Assembly: GCF_004001045.1 (NCBI RefSeq)
Contig: NZ_BIMK01000022.1
Location: 1-43,745, forward strand
Reading direction: 5' to 3'
Source of the DNA: Paenibacillus chibensis
GTDB lineage: Bacteria; Bacillota; Bacilli; Paenibacillales; Paenibacillaceae
Length of the DNA: 43,745 nt
Shown here piece after piece: positions 23,101 through 30,828 of the stretch. The notes under the pieces are model-generated. The model was given only the letters and a program-made list of their open reading frames with translations. It made no database searches and was not told the DNA's origin. A program made the translations under genes and the position numbers. Within the stretch, counting starts at the first letter, position 1, and each line of letters opens with the position of its first letter.

Positions 23101-23837
23101 CCGGCATTGTACCAGTCGCTGGATTCCGGCACGTCCGTCTGCTCGCCCCAAATTTGCGGGGAAGCCGGCGGCAAATCGGCATACCAGTCATAGAAGCTGA
23201 GCATTTCGCCGCCAAGCAGGGAAATGAATCTCGCGCCCGAAGCGTAGCTGATCATCGACATCGCCGGGATCGGGGTGAAGCCTGCGATGCGGTCTGGACC
23301 GTATTTGCGAATCGTATATATTAACTGCGCGGAGATCAGCTTAGTCGCATCCGGCCAGGTTACGCGTACATGACCGCCTTTACCGCGCGCTTGTTTATAG
23401 GATCTGGATTTCTCGGGGTCTTCCACGATGCTTGCCCAGGCAGCGACCGGATCGCTGTGCTGGCTTAAGGCTTCATTCCACATATGCCACAGCTTGCCGC
23501 GCATATAAGGGTATTTCACGCGGAGCGGGCTGTATTCATACCAGGAGAACGAGGCTCCCCGCGGACAGCCGCGCGGTTCGAATTCCGGCATATCGGGTCC
23601 GCAGGACGGATAATCGATCTGCTGGTTCTCCCAGGTGATGATGCCGTTCTTCACGAATACCTTCCAGCTGCACGAGCCCGTGCAGTTCACACCGTGCGTC
23701 GTGCGCACGACTTTGTCATGGGACCACCGCTTGCGGTACATATCCTCCCAGTCCCGGCTTTTCTCTTCAAGAACGGACCAGTTGTCCGAGTAGCTTTCCA
23801 ATCGTTTGAAGAACTTCAGTCCCTGCTTTCGTTTCAT
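20163..23837 (-). CDS. narG: Respiratory nitrate reductase alpha subunit
   Basis: About 1224-residue catalytic subunit reducing nitrate to nitrite at a molybdenum bis-MGD centre on the cytoplasmic side. The N-terminal FS0 cluster ligands are present: H48, C52, C56 and C91 (THGVNCTGSC and RGCPRGAS). The Asp-containing region WYNAGYLIMWGSNVPLTR matches the Mo-binding segment. There is no twin-arginine signal, consistent with cytoplasmic NarG. I prefer ATG 23837, 12 bases after AAGGAG; the TTG at 23849 directly abuts that site. First gene of narGHJI-nreABC. Confidence 0.97.
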   Translation of the reverse strand: MKRKQGLKFFKRLESYSDNWSVLEEKSRDWEDMYRKRWSHDKVVRTTHGVNCTGSCSWKVFVKNGIITWENQQIDYPSCGPDMPEFEPRGCPRGASFSWYEYSPLRVKYPYMRGKLWHMWNEALSQHSDPVAAWASIVEDPEKSRSYKQARGKGGHVRVTWPDATKLISAQLIYTIRKYGPDRIAGFTPIPAMSMISYASGARFISLLGGEMLSFYDWYADLPPASPQIWGEQTDVPESSDWYNAGYLIMWGSNVPLTRTPDAHFMTEVRYKGTKVVSVAPDYAENVKFADNWLAPNPGTDAAVAQAMTHVILSEFYHKRQEPMFLNYAKQYTDMPFLLLLDEHEGGYKAGRFLRASDLGDASQHAEWKPVIIDENRNEITVPNGTMGQRWEQDKKWNLILEREDGSVIAPALSVESQGAETQTISFPFFDNNANGTFERQIPAKKIWLADGTERLVATVYDLMLSQYGIERAGSEQHAVRYEDADCFYTPAWQEKITGVKASVVVQIAREFAQNSLDTGGRSMIIMGAGINHWFNSDTIYRSILNLVILTASQGVNGGGWAHYVGQEKCRPIEGWSTVAFAKDWQGQPRQQNATSYFYFATDQWKYEEMGADSLKSPTGGDIRYQHPADYNVLAARLGWLPSYPQFNKNSLTFAEEAASQGKTSNEEIVKHTLEQIVSGDTRFAAEDPDAPENFPRSLFVWRSNLISSSAKGQEYFMKHLLGASDSLLSTPNEEDKPEEMVWREDVEGKLDLLVALDFRMTSTPMYADVVLPAATWYEKTDLSSTDMHPFVHPFNPAVDPLWESRSDWDIYRTIAEVFSEMAKTHLPGVYKDLVTSPLAHDSISEIAQPYGKVLDWRKGEIEAIPGKTMPNLTVIERDYTKIYDKFVTLGPNLATGKVGAHGVSFSVAEEYEELKRMNGTYYDDTIKNGLPKLHTARNAADAILNISSATNGKVSQRAWESAENDTGVSLKDISADRAAERITFQSITAQPREVIPTPVFSGSNKMGRRYSPFTTNIERLVPFRTLTGRQHFYIDHEIFLQFGEALPVYKPTLPPMVFGPRDKQITGGKDTLVLRYLTPHGKWNIHSTYQDNLHMLTLFRGGPTVWINNDDAAANDIQDNDWLEVYNRNGVVTARAVVSHRMPKGTMYMYHAQDKHINVPGSEITKDRGGSHNAPTRIHVKPTQMVGGYAQLSYGFNYYGPIGNQRDVYVAVRKMKEVDWLED

Positions 23838-23907
23838 AGGACGCTTCAACTCCTTCTGTGAATGACCATGATCGGGGAATCAATGTGTCGTCCATTCGTT
23901 TAACTTA

Positions 23908-23913
23908 ATTATG
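23908..23913 (-). promoter_or_regulatory. Candidate -10 of the narG operon
   Basis: The minus strand reads CATAAT about 71 bases before narG, with no -35 resembling TTGACA at 17 bases. An activator site begins 26 bp upstream. Confidence 0.45.
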
Positions 23914-23938
23914 AGCGCCTCCGATGGCGGTTCCTATT

Positions 23939-23959
23939 AGGGAAACTCCTATATTCCCT
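23939..23959. promoter_or_regulatory. Candidate NreC operator upstream of narG
   Basis: AGGGAA (23939-23944) and TTCCCT (23954-23959) form an inverted repeat with a 9-base spacer. The left part, TAGGGAAACTCCTA, is one change from TAGGG-N4-CCCTA. The position relative to the -10 is within one base of that seen at narK. Confidence 0.5.
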
Positions 23960-24027
23960 CGTGAAATCCCTTGATTGGCAGGAGAAGTATGCTGGGAAGC
24001 AGGGGATTGCAGACCTTTCTCTGAACA

Positions 24028-24061
24028 AAAAAATACCCCTCTTCACTTCATGAAGAAGGGG
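24028..24061 (-). terminator. Terminator of the scdA-like gene
   Basis: CCCCTCTTCA pairs with TGAAGAAGGGG around CTTCA; the minus strand ends in TATTTTTTT. It isolates scdA from the narG promoter. Confidence 0.85.
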
Positions 24062-24089
24062 CCTTGAATACCGCAGCTATCTTAATGAA

Positions 24090-24788
24090 CTACACCGCCG
24101 CGCGAATCCGCTCGAAAAGCACGTTATTTTCCAGGTGAATATGCTCGAAAGTATCCTTCTCCAGCAGCGCAAGGCGTTGATATACCAGCCGGTATGTGCC
24201 GCATGCATCCGCGGGGAGCGCAAAATCGCTCGTGATTTCCCGCAGCTCCTTCAACAAATCCCCCGCCTGCTCATGCTCCTGCTCCAGCTCGGATACATAC
24301 GGTTTTAGCTCGGCCCAGGCTTCAGCGTCGCGTTCTTCAACAAATTTCGCTATCTTCGGAAATACGTTTTGATCCTCATCATCGGTGTGATCAAGCAGCT
24401 CATTCTTCAATTCCGTAAAAATTTCCTGCACCCGCAGCAGTTCCGGATGATGTTCACCGTGCACGCGGGCCAGCTTCGTCACATAAGGCGTCAGCGCAGG
24501 GAGCTCTTCACGCAGAAAGGCATGATGTTTGTTTTGGATATAATTGATCAGTTCAGGCTCGGTCAAGTCTCCCGGACGGCTTTCCTGATGCTCTGCTATT
24601 TTCGTTTCCAATTTCTTTATCTGCTCCAGCACCTCGCCGGAATGAAGCTTCCGCTTGGCGGCAGCCTCCTCCAGAGGGATTTTGCCGCCGCAGCAAAAAT
24701 CGATGCGCAGCGCGCGGAACAGATCGGCGGATTGGGGGATGGCGGTGACAATATCGGAAACTTGCGTTTGCAGCGTGATTTGACTCAT
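24090..24788 (-). CDS. scdA: Iron-sulfur cluster repair di-iron protein (ScdA/YtfE/RIC)
   Basis: 232-residue cytosolic protein that repairs Fe-S clusters damaged by nitric oxide or oxidants. The N-terminal ScdA domain contains RIDFCCGGK (about 28-36); the hemerythrin-like domain carries the His/Glu di-iron ligands in HHAFLREELP, HGEHHPEL, LLDHTDDED, EQEHEQAGD and HIHLENNVLF. GGAGGT lies six bases before the ATG. Its placement upstream of the nitrate reductase operon fits protection from NO formed during nitrate/nitrite respiration. Confidence 0.92.
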   Translation of the reverse strand: MSQITLQTQVSDIVTAIPQSADLFRALRIDFCCGGKIPLEEAAAKRKLHSGEVLEQIKKLETKIAEHQESRPGDLTEPELINYIQNKHHAFLREELPALTPYVTKLARVHGEHHPELLRVQEIFTELKNELLDHTDDEDQNVFPKIAKFVEERDAEAWAELKPYVSELEQEHEQAGDLLKELREITSDFALPADACGTYRLVYQRLALLEKDTFEHIHLENNVLFERIRAAV

Positions 24789-24884
24789 GGAATGACCTCC
24801 AGTGAATGGAATGTGATGGTTTCAGACTACCTGAGCAAATAATCCGGGTGGGACTTCTCCCGCTCCGTTGCTTGCTATAGGTCC

Positions 24885-24927
24885 AGTATAAAGACCGATC
24901 CCTATCATCCATGTGATTGCGGTCATA
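24885..24927 (-). promoter_or_regulatory. scdA promoter with an FNR-like box at -41.5
   Basis: The minus-strand -10 TATACT occupies 24890-24885. TGTGA-TTGCGG-TCATA (24912-24927) matches the Bacillus FNR/CRP-type TGTGA-N6-TCACA at nine of ten fixed bases. With transcription starting near 24878 the box centre is at about -41.5, the classic activating position. Confidence 0.55.
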
Positions 24928-25002
24928 CGAATAATCAACGATTTGTGAATTCATATGAGACGATAATTACCGTAAATATTTTCCTATAACCCATTCTCAC
25001 TG

Positions 25003-25016
25003 CCATACTTGTATGG
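25003..25016. promoter_or_regulatory. Palindromic operator upstream of the GntR gene
   Basis: CCATAC-TT-GTATGG is a perfect inverted repeat about 16 bases before the ribosome binding site of the GntR gene. It is the best candidate for autoregulation of the uxu genes. Confidence 0.5.
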
Positions 25017-25058
25017 TAGTATGGTGCAAACGGGAGGTGACTTCATATCGATATTCCG

Positions 25059-25721
25059 ATGCATTCCGCTGCCTCCGCAGGCAGCATCGTCTACAACCGG
25101 CTGAAGCAGCAGATTGTCAGCCTGGAGCTTTCGCCTGGCACCCTCCTTTCCGAAAAGGAAGTCTCCCTGACCTTTGAGGTCAGCCGGACGCCGGTTCGCG
25201 AAAGCTTTGTCAGATTGGCTCAGGAAGGGCTCGTCCTCGTGCTTCCGCAGCGAGGGACGCGCGTCAGCCTGATCGACTCCGAGCTCGTCGAAGAAGCCCG
25301 CTTCATGCGGGAACAGCTGGAGAAGGCCGTGATCCGGCTCGCATGCGAACATTTTCAAGACGACAAGCTGGCGGTGCTTGAGAACAATGTGTCGATGCAG
25401 CTGGAAAGCATGCAGCAGCAAGACGGCAAGCGCATGTTTGACCTCGATGAGGAATTCCACCGCATTTTATTCGAAGGCGTACGTAAGCAGGGTACCTGGA
25501 ACGTCATCCAGCAAATGAACGCGCATCTGAATCGCAGCCGTATTCTTTGGCTGTCTACAGATCCCCATTGGGACGTGCTCTGCAAACAGCATCAAGATAT
25601 GGTGCATGCCATCCGTAATCATGATGCAGACCTTGCCGAACAGCTCATGAAAGAGCATCTCAGCCTCAGCATTTCCAATTTGGCCGTGCTCACCAAGCAG
25701 TACCCGGACTATTTTAAGTAA
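25059..25721 (+). CDS. GntR family (FadR subfamily) transcriptional regulator of hexuronate genes
   Basis: About 220 residues: a winged helix-turn-helix (about 10-70, with LSEKEVSLTFEVSRTPVRESFVRL) and an all-helical FCD ligand domain (about 76-205). FCD regulators next to uxuA/uxuB usually sense hexuronates or their products and repress the pathway. The ATG at 25059 lies about 20 bases past the strong GGGAGGTGA, and an in-frame TGA at 25038 blocks extension. A rarer start such as ATC 25047 or ATT 25053 would fit the spacing better and would add two to four residues; the true start is uncertain. Confidence 0.88.
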   Translation: MHSAASAGSIVYNRLKQQIVSLELSPGTLLSEKEVSLTFEVSRTPVRESFVRLAQEGLVLVLPQRGTRVSLIDSELVEEARFMREQLEKAVIRLACEHFQDDKLAVLENNVSMQLESMQQQDGKRMFDLDEEFHRILFEGVRKQGTWNVIQQMNAHLNRSRILWLSTDPHWDVLCKQHQDMVHAIRNHDADLAEQLMKEHLSLSISNLAVLTKQYPDYFK

Positions 25722-25802
25722 AGGCTTCTCTTCGATGTTCACAAATTAAAGCAGGTTCAAGACTTTTTTCATTCTTAATACATACAAAAGGCGGTGTGAA
25801 CG

Positions 25803-26903
25803 ATGCGGATGGTATTCCGTTGGTTTGGCGAAGGAAACGATACGGTTTCATTGGATCAAATCAAGCAAATCCCGGGTGTGGAAGGGCTTGTGTGGTCTCT
25901 GCATGATGTTCCGGCGGGAGAAGAATGGCCGATGGAGAAGATCAGGGAGATCCGTGAGCAGGCCGACAAGCATGAATTTCATCTGGATGTCGTGGAAAGC
26001 GTGAATGTCCATGAGGACATCAAGCTGGGGCTTCCCAGCCGCGACCGGTATATCCAAAATTACATCCGGACGATCGAGAAGCTTGCGGCTGTCGGCGTTA
26101 AGGTGGTCTGCTACAACTTCATGCCCGTCTTTGACTGGGCGCGCACCGATCTGCACAAAATGATGGATGACGGGTCCACCGCCCTCTTTTTCGAGAAATC
26201 TAAAATTGACGGCATTGACCCGTTCGATCTGGTGCGGACCATCAATCATAACAGCATGCTGACGATGCCGGGGTGGGAGCCTGAGCGGCTCGCCCATCTG
26301 ACCACCTTGTTTGAAGCTTACCGGCGCGTAAGCGAAGAAGATTTATGGGAGCATCTTTCCTACTTCCTGAATGCGATCATTCCGACTGCCGAACGCTGCG
26401 GAATTCAAATGGCCATTCATCCGGACGATCCGCCATGGCCTATTTTCGGATTGCCGCGGATCATGACGAGCCAAGATAACCTGCGCAGACTGCTCTCCCT
26501 CGTGGATAGCCCGGCTAACGGCATCACTTTATGCAGCGGCTCGCTCGGAGCCAATCCGGACAATGATATTCCCGCCATGATCCGTGAATTCGGAAGCCGA
26601 ATACCGTTTGCACACATCCGCAACGTCCGCGTATACGACAACGGGGATTTCATCGAGACTTCGCACCGGACGCAGGATGGCACGGTCGATATCGCCGGCA
26701 TTGTGAAGGCATACCATGACATCGGCTTCGAGGGTTACTGCCGCCCCGACCACGGACGCCATCTCTGGGGAGAACAATGCCGTCCCGGCTATGGACTGTA
26801 TGACCGGGCGCTTGGCATTATGTATTTATGGGGACTTTGGGATGCGTACGGCAAAGCTTCACAGCAACCGGAAAAGAGGGATTCCCATGCAGGCATTGCC
26901 TAA
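25803..26903 (+). CDS. uxuA: Mannonate dehydratase
   Basis: Dehydrates D-mannonate to 2-keto-3-deoxy-D-gluconate in glucuronate catabolism. The 366-residue TIM-barrel protein has the family's RWFGEGNDTVSL start, the VCYNFMPVFDW segment, HPDDPPWPIFGLPRI, the metal-site LCSGSLGANPDND, and the C-terminal RPDHGR. Fe2+/Mn2+-dependent by family. AAAGGCGGTG precedes the ATG. The 3' end overlaps uxuB by 17 bases. KdgK and KdgA, needed to finish the pathway, are not in the window. Confidence 0.95.
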   Translation: MRMVFRWFGEGNDTVSLDQIKQIPGVEGLVWSLHDVPAGEEWPMEKIREIREQADKHEFHLDVVESVNVHEDIKLGLPSRDRYIQNYIRTIEKLAAVGVKVVCYNFMPVFDWARTDLHKMMDDGSTALFFEKSKIDGIDPFDLVRTINHNSMLTMPGWEPERLAHLTTLFEAYRRVSEEDLWEHLSYFLNAIIPTAERCGIQMAIHPDDPPWPIFGLPRIMTSQDNLRRLLSLVDSPANGITLCSGSLGANPDNDIPAMIREFGSRIPFAHIRNVRVYDNGDFIETSHRTQDGTVDIAGIVKAYHDIGFEGYCRPDHGRHLWGEQCRPGYGLYDRALGIMYLWGLWDAYGKASQQPEKRDSHAGIA

Positions 26904-27741
26904 TCATCCGGCTTTACAAGGAAAAACCGCGGTTGTTACCGGCGGCTCCGGCGTGCTCTGCCGGGCGATGGCTCAAGAGCTCGCGCGCCAAGGCGCGCGT
27001 ATCGCCATCCTGAGCCGCACACCGGGGAAAGGCGAGGCCATCGCCGAACAGATTCGGACGGCCGGAGGCGAAGCGATCGCCGTGGCCTGTGATGTCACCG
27101 ACAAGGATAGCGTGCAGGCCGCCGAGAACGTTGTACGTGAAGCTTACGGCCCATGCGACATTCTCATCAACGGGGCTGGCGGCAATCATCCCAGCGCCAA
27201 CACGACGCATGAAACCTTCCGGATGGAGGATTTGGAACAGGCCGATGTCACCAGTTTTTTTGATCTAAGCATTCCGGGATTCCGGCAGGTGCTGGACCTG
27301 AACTTTGTGGGGACGCTGATCCCCACGCAAGTATTCGCCCGGAGCATGCTGGGCCGTCCCGGCGCCGTCGTGCTGAACATCTCTTCCATGAGCGCCCCGT
27401 CTCCCATGACGAAAGTGCCCGCCTACAGCGCCGCCAAAGCGGCCATCAACAATTTCACGCAGTGGCTCGCCGTTCATCTGGCAGCGTCGGGTATCCGCGT
27501 CAATGCCATCGCACCCGGCTTTTTCCTGACGGAGCAGAACCGGGATCTGCTCATGAACGGGGACGGTTCGCTCACTAAGCGTTCTCATAAAATCATCACG
27601 CATACGCCAATGCGCCGCTTCGGCGTTCCTGAGGATCTGCTCGGTACGCTGCTGTGGCTTGTGGATGAGACGACTTCGGGATTCGTGACGGGGACGGTCA
27701 TTCCCGTGGACGGCGGCTTTATGGCATATGCGGGCGTGTAA
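26887..27741 (+). CDS. uxuB: SDR family D-mannonate oxidoreductase (fructuronate reductase)
   Basis: Interconverts D-fructuronate and D-mannonate with NAD(H), the step before UxuA. The 284-residue short-chain dehydrogenase has the cofactor loop TGGSGVLC, the NGAGGN motif and the catalytic YSAAK. B. subtilis uses a similar SDR (YjmF), not the E. coli-type UxuB, for this step. The ATG at 26887 lies inside the end of uxuA, so translation is probably coupled. A terminator follows 38 bases after the stop. Confidence 0.88.
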   Translation: MQALPNHPALQGKTAVVTGGSGVLCRAMAQELARQGARIAILSRTPGKGEAIAEQIRTAGGEAIAVACDVTDKDSVQAAENVVREAYGPCDILINGAGGNHPSANTTHETFRMEDLEQADVTSFFDLSIPGFRQVLDLNFVGTLIPTQVFARSMLGRPGAVVLNISSMSAPSPMTKVPAYSAAKAAINNFTQWLAVHLAASGIRVNAIAPGFFLTEQNRDLLMNGDGSLTKRSHKIITHTPMRRFGVPEDLLGTLLWLVDETTSGFVTGTVIPVDGGFMAYAGV

Positions 27742-27778
27742 CCAAGGCAAGAGTCTAATGATGCTAGTTAATTAAGAT

Positions 27779-27820
27779 AAGGGCTGTCCGGGATAAGGTT
27801 TGGCCCGGACAGCCCTTTTT
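27779..27820. terminator. Bidirectional terminator between uxuB and pulA
   Basis: A perfect 14-bp stem (AAGGGCTGTCCGGG with CCCGGACAGCCCTT) with an 11-base loop and TTTTT on the plus strand, between convergent genes. Confidence 0.9.
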
Positions 27821-27830
27821 CGATTCCATC

Positions 27831-29795
27831 TTATTCAACCTGGAGCACAACCATGCCGATTCCCGACACGGTGATGCGACTCGTATTCCATGCCTCTACC
27901 TGCTCTTCACCAAACCCTATCTTCCATGCTCCCAACGCGGGAAGCTCGACTTCCGTCTCCCCTGCTCTCGCGTGATACAGCACATACAGATGCTTGGCCG
28001 GATCGCCTCCGGCATGCTCCCGCAGCGTATAGGCCACGCAGCCGTCAGGCGCTTCCTCAAACACGAGATGCTCCCGGATCTGCGCAGCGGTCCGCAGCCG
28101 GAACGCCGGATGCTCCTTGCGGAGCCTGATAAGCTGCTGCATATAGCGAATATCGCCGGGATGGGCGGCGCAGCGCTCCCAATCCAGCCAATTGATCTCA
28201 TCCGGGGATTTGTAGCTGTTCTCCACGCCCTGCTTCGTCCGCATAAACTCCTGACCCGCATGGATAAACGGAATCCCTTGGCTTGTCAGCACCAGCGCTG
28301 ATCCAAGCCGATGCATGTGAACCCGTTCCTCGTCCGAGACGCCAACTGTCGACAGGACAAGCTTGTCCCACATCGTATGATTATCATGGCATTCAACATA
28401 GTTCACGCATTGGACCGGTTCTTCCGCGAAATGGCGCAGCTTGCCGCTGTATGGAGTTCCACCTGCGATGCCTCGGCGGATATCGTTCTCAAACCCGGAG
28501 GCGCCGCTGATAAAGCCTTTATTTTTATGAATAAAAATGCTCCCCTTAATCGCATCCCGGAAGCCGTCGTTGAATTGCCCGATGTTCGGAAGCCGGGATG
28601 CATTCCCATGGTTCGCCCGCTTCTCTGGCGGCAGGATGGTGCTCATGTTCCAGCCTTCACCGATCATGAGGATGGAAGGGTCCAGTTCATCGAGACGTCT
28701 GCGGATTTCGCGCATCGTATCGATATCCATCAGTCCCATCAGATCAAAACGGAAGCCGTCGATATGATATTCCTTCACCCAATGCACGACCGAGTCAACG
28801 ATGAATTTATGAACCATGGTTCGCTCGGAAGCAAATTCGTTGCCGCAGAACGCTCCATCCGACAGCGTCCCGTCATCCTTGTATCGCAGGTAATAGCCCG
28901 GCACCAGCTTCGTGAAATTAATCAGATACCAGTCGTACACATGGTTATATACTACGTCCATAATGACAAACAAGCCTTTGTCATGCAGCGTCTGGATCAT
29001 CTGCTTCATCTCGGCAATGCGCACAGCAGGCTCATAGGGATCTGTCGCATAGGAGCCCTCGGGCACATTGTAGTTTTTCGGATCATACCCCCAGTTGTAC
29101 TGGGGCATGTCGAGCCTAGATTCATCCACGCTCTCCGTGGAATAATCGTACACGGGCAGGAGCTGGACGTGCGTCACCCCCAGGTTGCGGATATGGTCAA
29201 GTCCGGTGGGGATATTTTCGGGGCCCTTCGTCCCTTCCTCCGCCAAGCCAAGATACTTTCCGGGATGGGCAATGCCGCTGCCCGGATGAATGGATAAGTC
29301 CCTCAGGTGAAGCTCGTAAATAATCGCGTCAACCGGAGAAGCAAGAGGAGGCTTGTCATCCGTCCAATGACCGGGATTTGTTGCCTGCAAATCGATAATC
29401 GCCCCCCGATCCCCGTTGATGCCAACGGCAGCCGCGTAAGGGTCTACCGCCTCATTCCACTGCTCTCCGACTTTCACTTTGAATGTGTAGCCGATCCCCT
29501 TGTAATCGCCCTCCAGCCGAAGCGTCCATGTGCCTTTCACATCCCTGTGCATATCCATTTCTTCAGCAAACGTACAGGCCCATACCGGGTAGAGCAGCAC
29601 TTTCGCTTCCGATGCTGTCGGTGCCCATAAACGGAATTTCGTTTCTTCCGGCGTATACCGCACGCCGAGATCATCGCCGTCGTATGCGAACAGCTCGTCG
29701 AACCTTGCATCGAACACAGACACGCCGCCCGTAACCGCCGGATCGCCGTAGTCTATAACGACATCATGTTCCTTTTGTACCGACAATTCTGCCAC
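27831..29795 (-). CDS. pulA: Type I pullulanase
   Basis: Debranches alpha-1,6 links of pullulan, amylopectin and glycogen. The protein has 654 residues, an N-terminal CBM48-like beta domain (about 40-140) and a GH13 barrel. The type I signature YNWGYDP is at 233-239. Conserved regions are DVVYNH (280-285), GFRFD with nucleophile D351, GEGW with acid E380, and VECHDNHT with D471. No signal peptide is present, so it acts in the cytosol like B. subtilis AmyX, probably on glycogen or imported maltodextrins. The annotated start is GTG; a TTG three codons in has better spacing from GGAGA. Confidence 0.95.
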   Translation of the reverse strand: MAELSVQKEHDVVIDYGDPAVTGGVSVFDARFDELFAYDGDDLGVRYTPEETKFRLWAPTASEAKVLLYPVWACTFAEEMDMHRDVKGTWTLRLEGDYKGIGYTFKVKVGEQWNEAVDPYAAAVGINGDRGAIIDLQATNPGHWTDDKPPLASPVDAIIYELHLRDLSIHPGSGIAHPGKYLGLAEEGTKGPENIPTGLDHIRNLGVTHVQLLPVYDYSTESVDESRLDMPQYNWGYDPKNYNVPEGSYATDPYEPAVRIAEMKQMIQTLHDKGLFVIMDVVYNHVYDWYLINFTKLVPGYYLRYKDDGTLSDGAFCGNEFASERTMVHKFIVDSVVHWVKEYHIDGFRFDLMGLMDIDTMREIRRRLDELDPSILMIGEGWNMSTILPPEKRANHGNASRLPNIGQFNDGFRDAIKGSIFIHKNKGFISGASGFENDIRRGIAGGTPYSGKLRHFAEEPVQCVNYVECHDNHTMWDKLVLSTVGVSDEERVHMHRLGSALVLTSQGIPFIHAGQEFMRTKQGVENSYKSPDEINWLDWERCAAHPGDIRYMQQLIRLRKEHPAFRLRTAAQIREHLVFEEAPDGCVAYTLREHAGGDPAKHLYVLYHARAGETEVELPALGAWKIGFGEEQVEAWNTSRITVSGIGMVVLQVE

Positions 29796-29906
29796 TCTCC
29801 ATTAATTCGTCATTTATGTCCATTATAACAAGCATTTCAGGTTATTGGACATCATGTATATCCTTTCTGCCTCTCATTCTCACCCCTTCGTCGCTGCCAT
29901 ATTGCA

Positions 29907-29950
29907 GAAAAGACCGGAAACGGGTCGGTAGGACCGATCCGCTTCCAGCC
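29907..29950 (-). terminator. Terminator downstream of the TrmH-family gene
   Basis: An 18-bp stem with several G-U pairs (29912-29929 with 29933-29950) around a three-base loop is followed on the minus strand by TTTTCT, 31 bases past the stop. Confidence 0.7.
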
Positions 29951-29980
29951 TTTATTATAAGAGAATATCACACTCATCAT

Positions 29981-30778
29981 TTACGCGTTGCGGTAGTCCC
30001 GCTGCCGCATCGCCTCAAACAGCATCACGGTGGAAGCCATCGCGACGTTCAGCGACTCCGCCCGCCCCTTCATCGGAATGATCAGCGCGTCGTCCACCAG
30101 CTGCTGTGCAGCCTCCGAGACACCCTTGGCTTCATTGCCGACGAGAAGCCAGGCTGCCTTGGTAAAATCATACCCGTAGCAGGTCGAGGTGGCCTGCAGG
30201 CTCGTGCTCACGATACGAACGCCTTGTTCTTTTGCCTGCGGAAGCAGTTCCAGCAGATCGCCCTCGACTACGGGCAGATGAAAAATCGACCCCATCGTCG
30301 AGCGGATCGTTTTCGGATTATAGATATCGGCCGAGCCGCGGCCGACGATCACGCCATCCGCCCCGGCGGCATCGGCGGTACGGATAATGGTGCCTACGTT
30401 TCCGGGGTCCTGGACGCCATCGAGCACGATGACGAGACTGTCCTTCCGCTGTACAAGCAAGCCGACATCAGCCAGCTGCTTGCGAACCACCGCAAACACC
30501 GGCTGCGGCGTCTTCGTATCCGAGCATTTGGCAATAACGGCGGCGGATACGCCGATCCATTCGGCGTGCGTCTCGGTGCCTGCCAGCGGCGAGAGCTCGC
30601 CGGGAATGCCCTGCTCGACATCGAAAGCCACGCACTCCACATCCGCGTTTGAGCGAAGGGCCTCCTGCACCAGGTGGATGCCCTCGATTATATATTTATG
30701 CTGCTTGTCCCTGTGCTTCTTCTCGAGCAGCTGCGCCCATTCCTTCGCACGGGGATTTTGCGGTGATAAAATATCCAT
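29981..30778 (-). CDS. TrmH/SpoU family RNA 2'-O-methyltransferase
   Basis: A 265-residue SPOUT methyltransferase that uses S-adenosylmethionine to methylate a ribose in tRNA or rRNA. An N-terminal L30e-like substrate-binding domain (about 1-105) precedes the knotted domain with the three SpoU motifs: DPGNVGTIIRTADAA (124-138), LLVGNEAKG (211-219) and IPMKGRAESLNVAMAS (234-249). It resembles B. subtilis YsgA, which likewise neighbours sspI. The exact RNA target is unknown. AAGAAGGA precedes the ATG. It may be co-transcribed with the RCK gene 50 bases upstream. Confidence 0.9.
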   Translation of the reverse strand: MDILSPQNPRAKEWAQLLEKKHRDKQHKYIIEGIHLVQEALRSNADVECVAFDVEQGIPGELSPLAGTETHAEWIGVSAAVIAKCSDTKTPQPVFAVVRKQLADVGLLVQRKDSLVIVLDGVQDPGNVGTIIRTADAAGADGVIVGRGSADIYNPKTIRSTMGSIFHLPVVEGDLLELLPQAKEQGVRIVSTSLQATSTCYGYDFTKAAWLLVGNEAKGVSEAAQQLVDDALIIPMKGRAESLNVAMASTVMLFEAMRQRDYRNA

Positions 30779-30828
30779 GAATACCGTCCTTCTTCAAGCC
30801 TTGCTTCCGCATCAAATGACCTTCAAGC

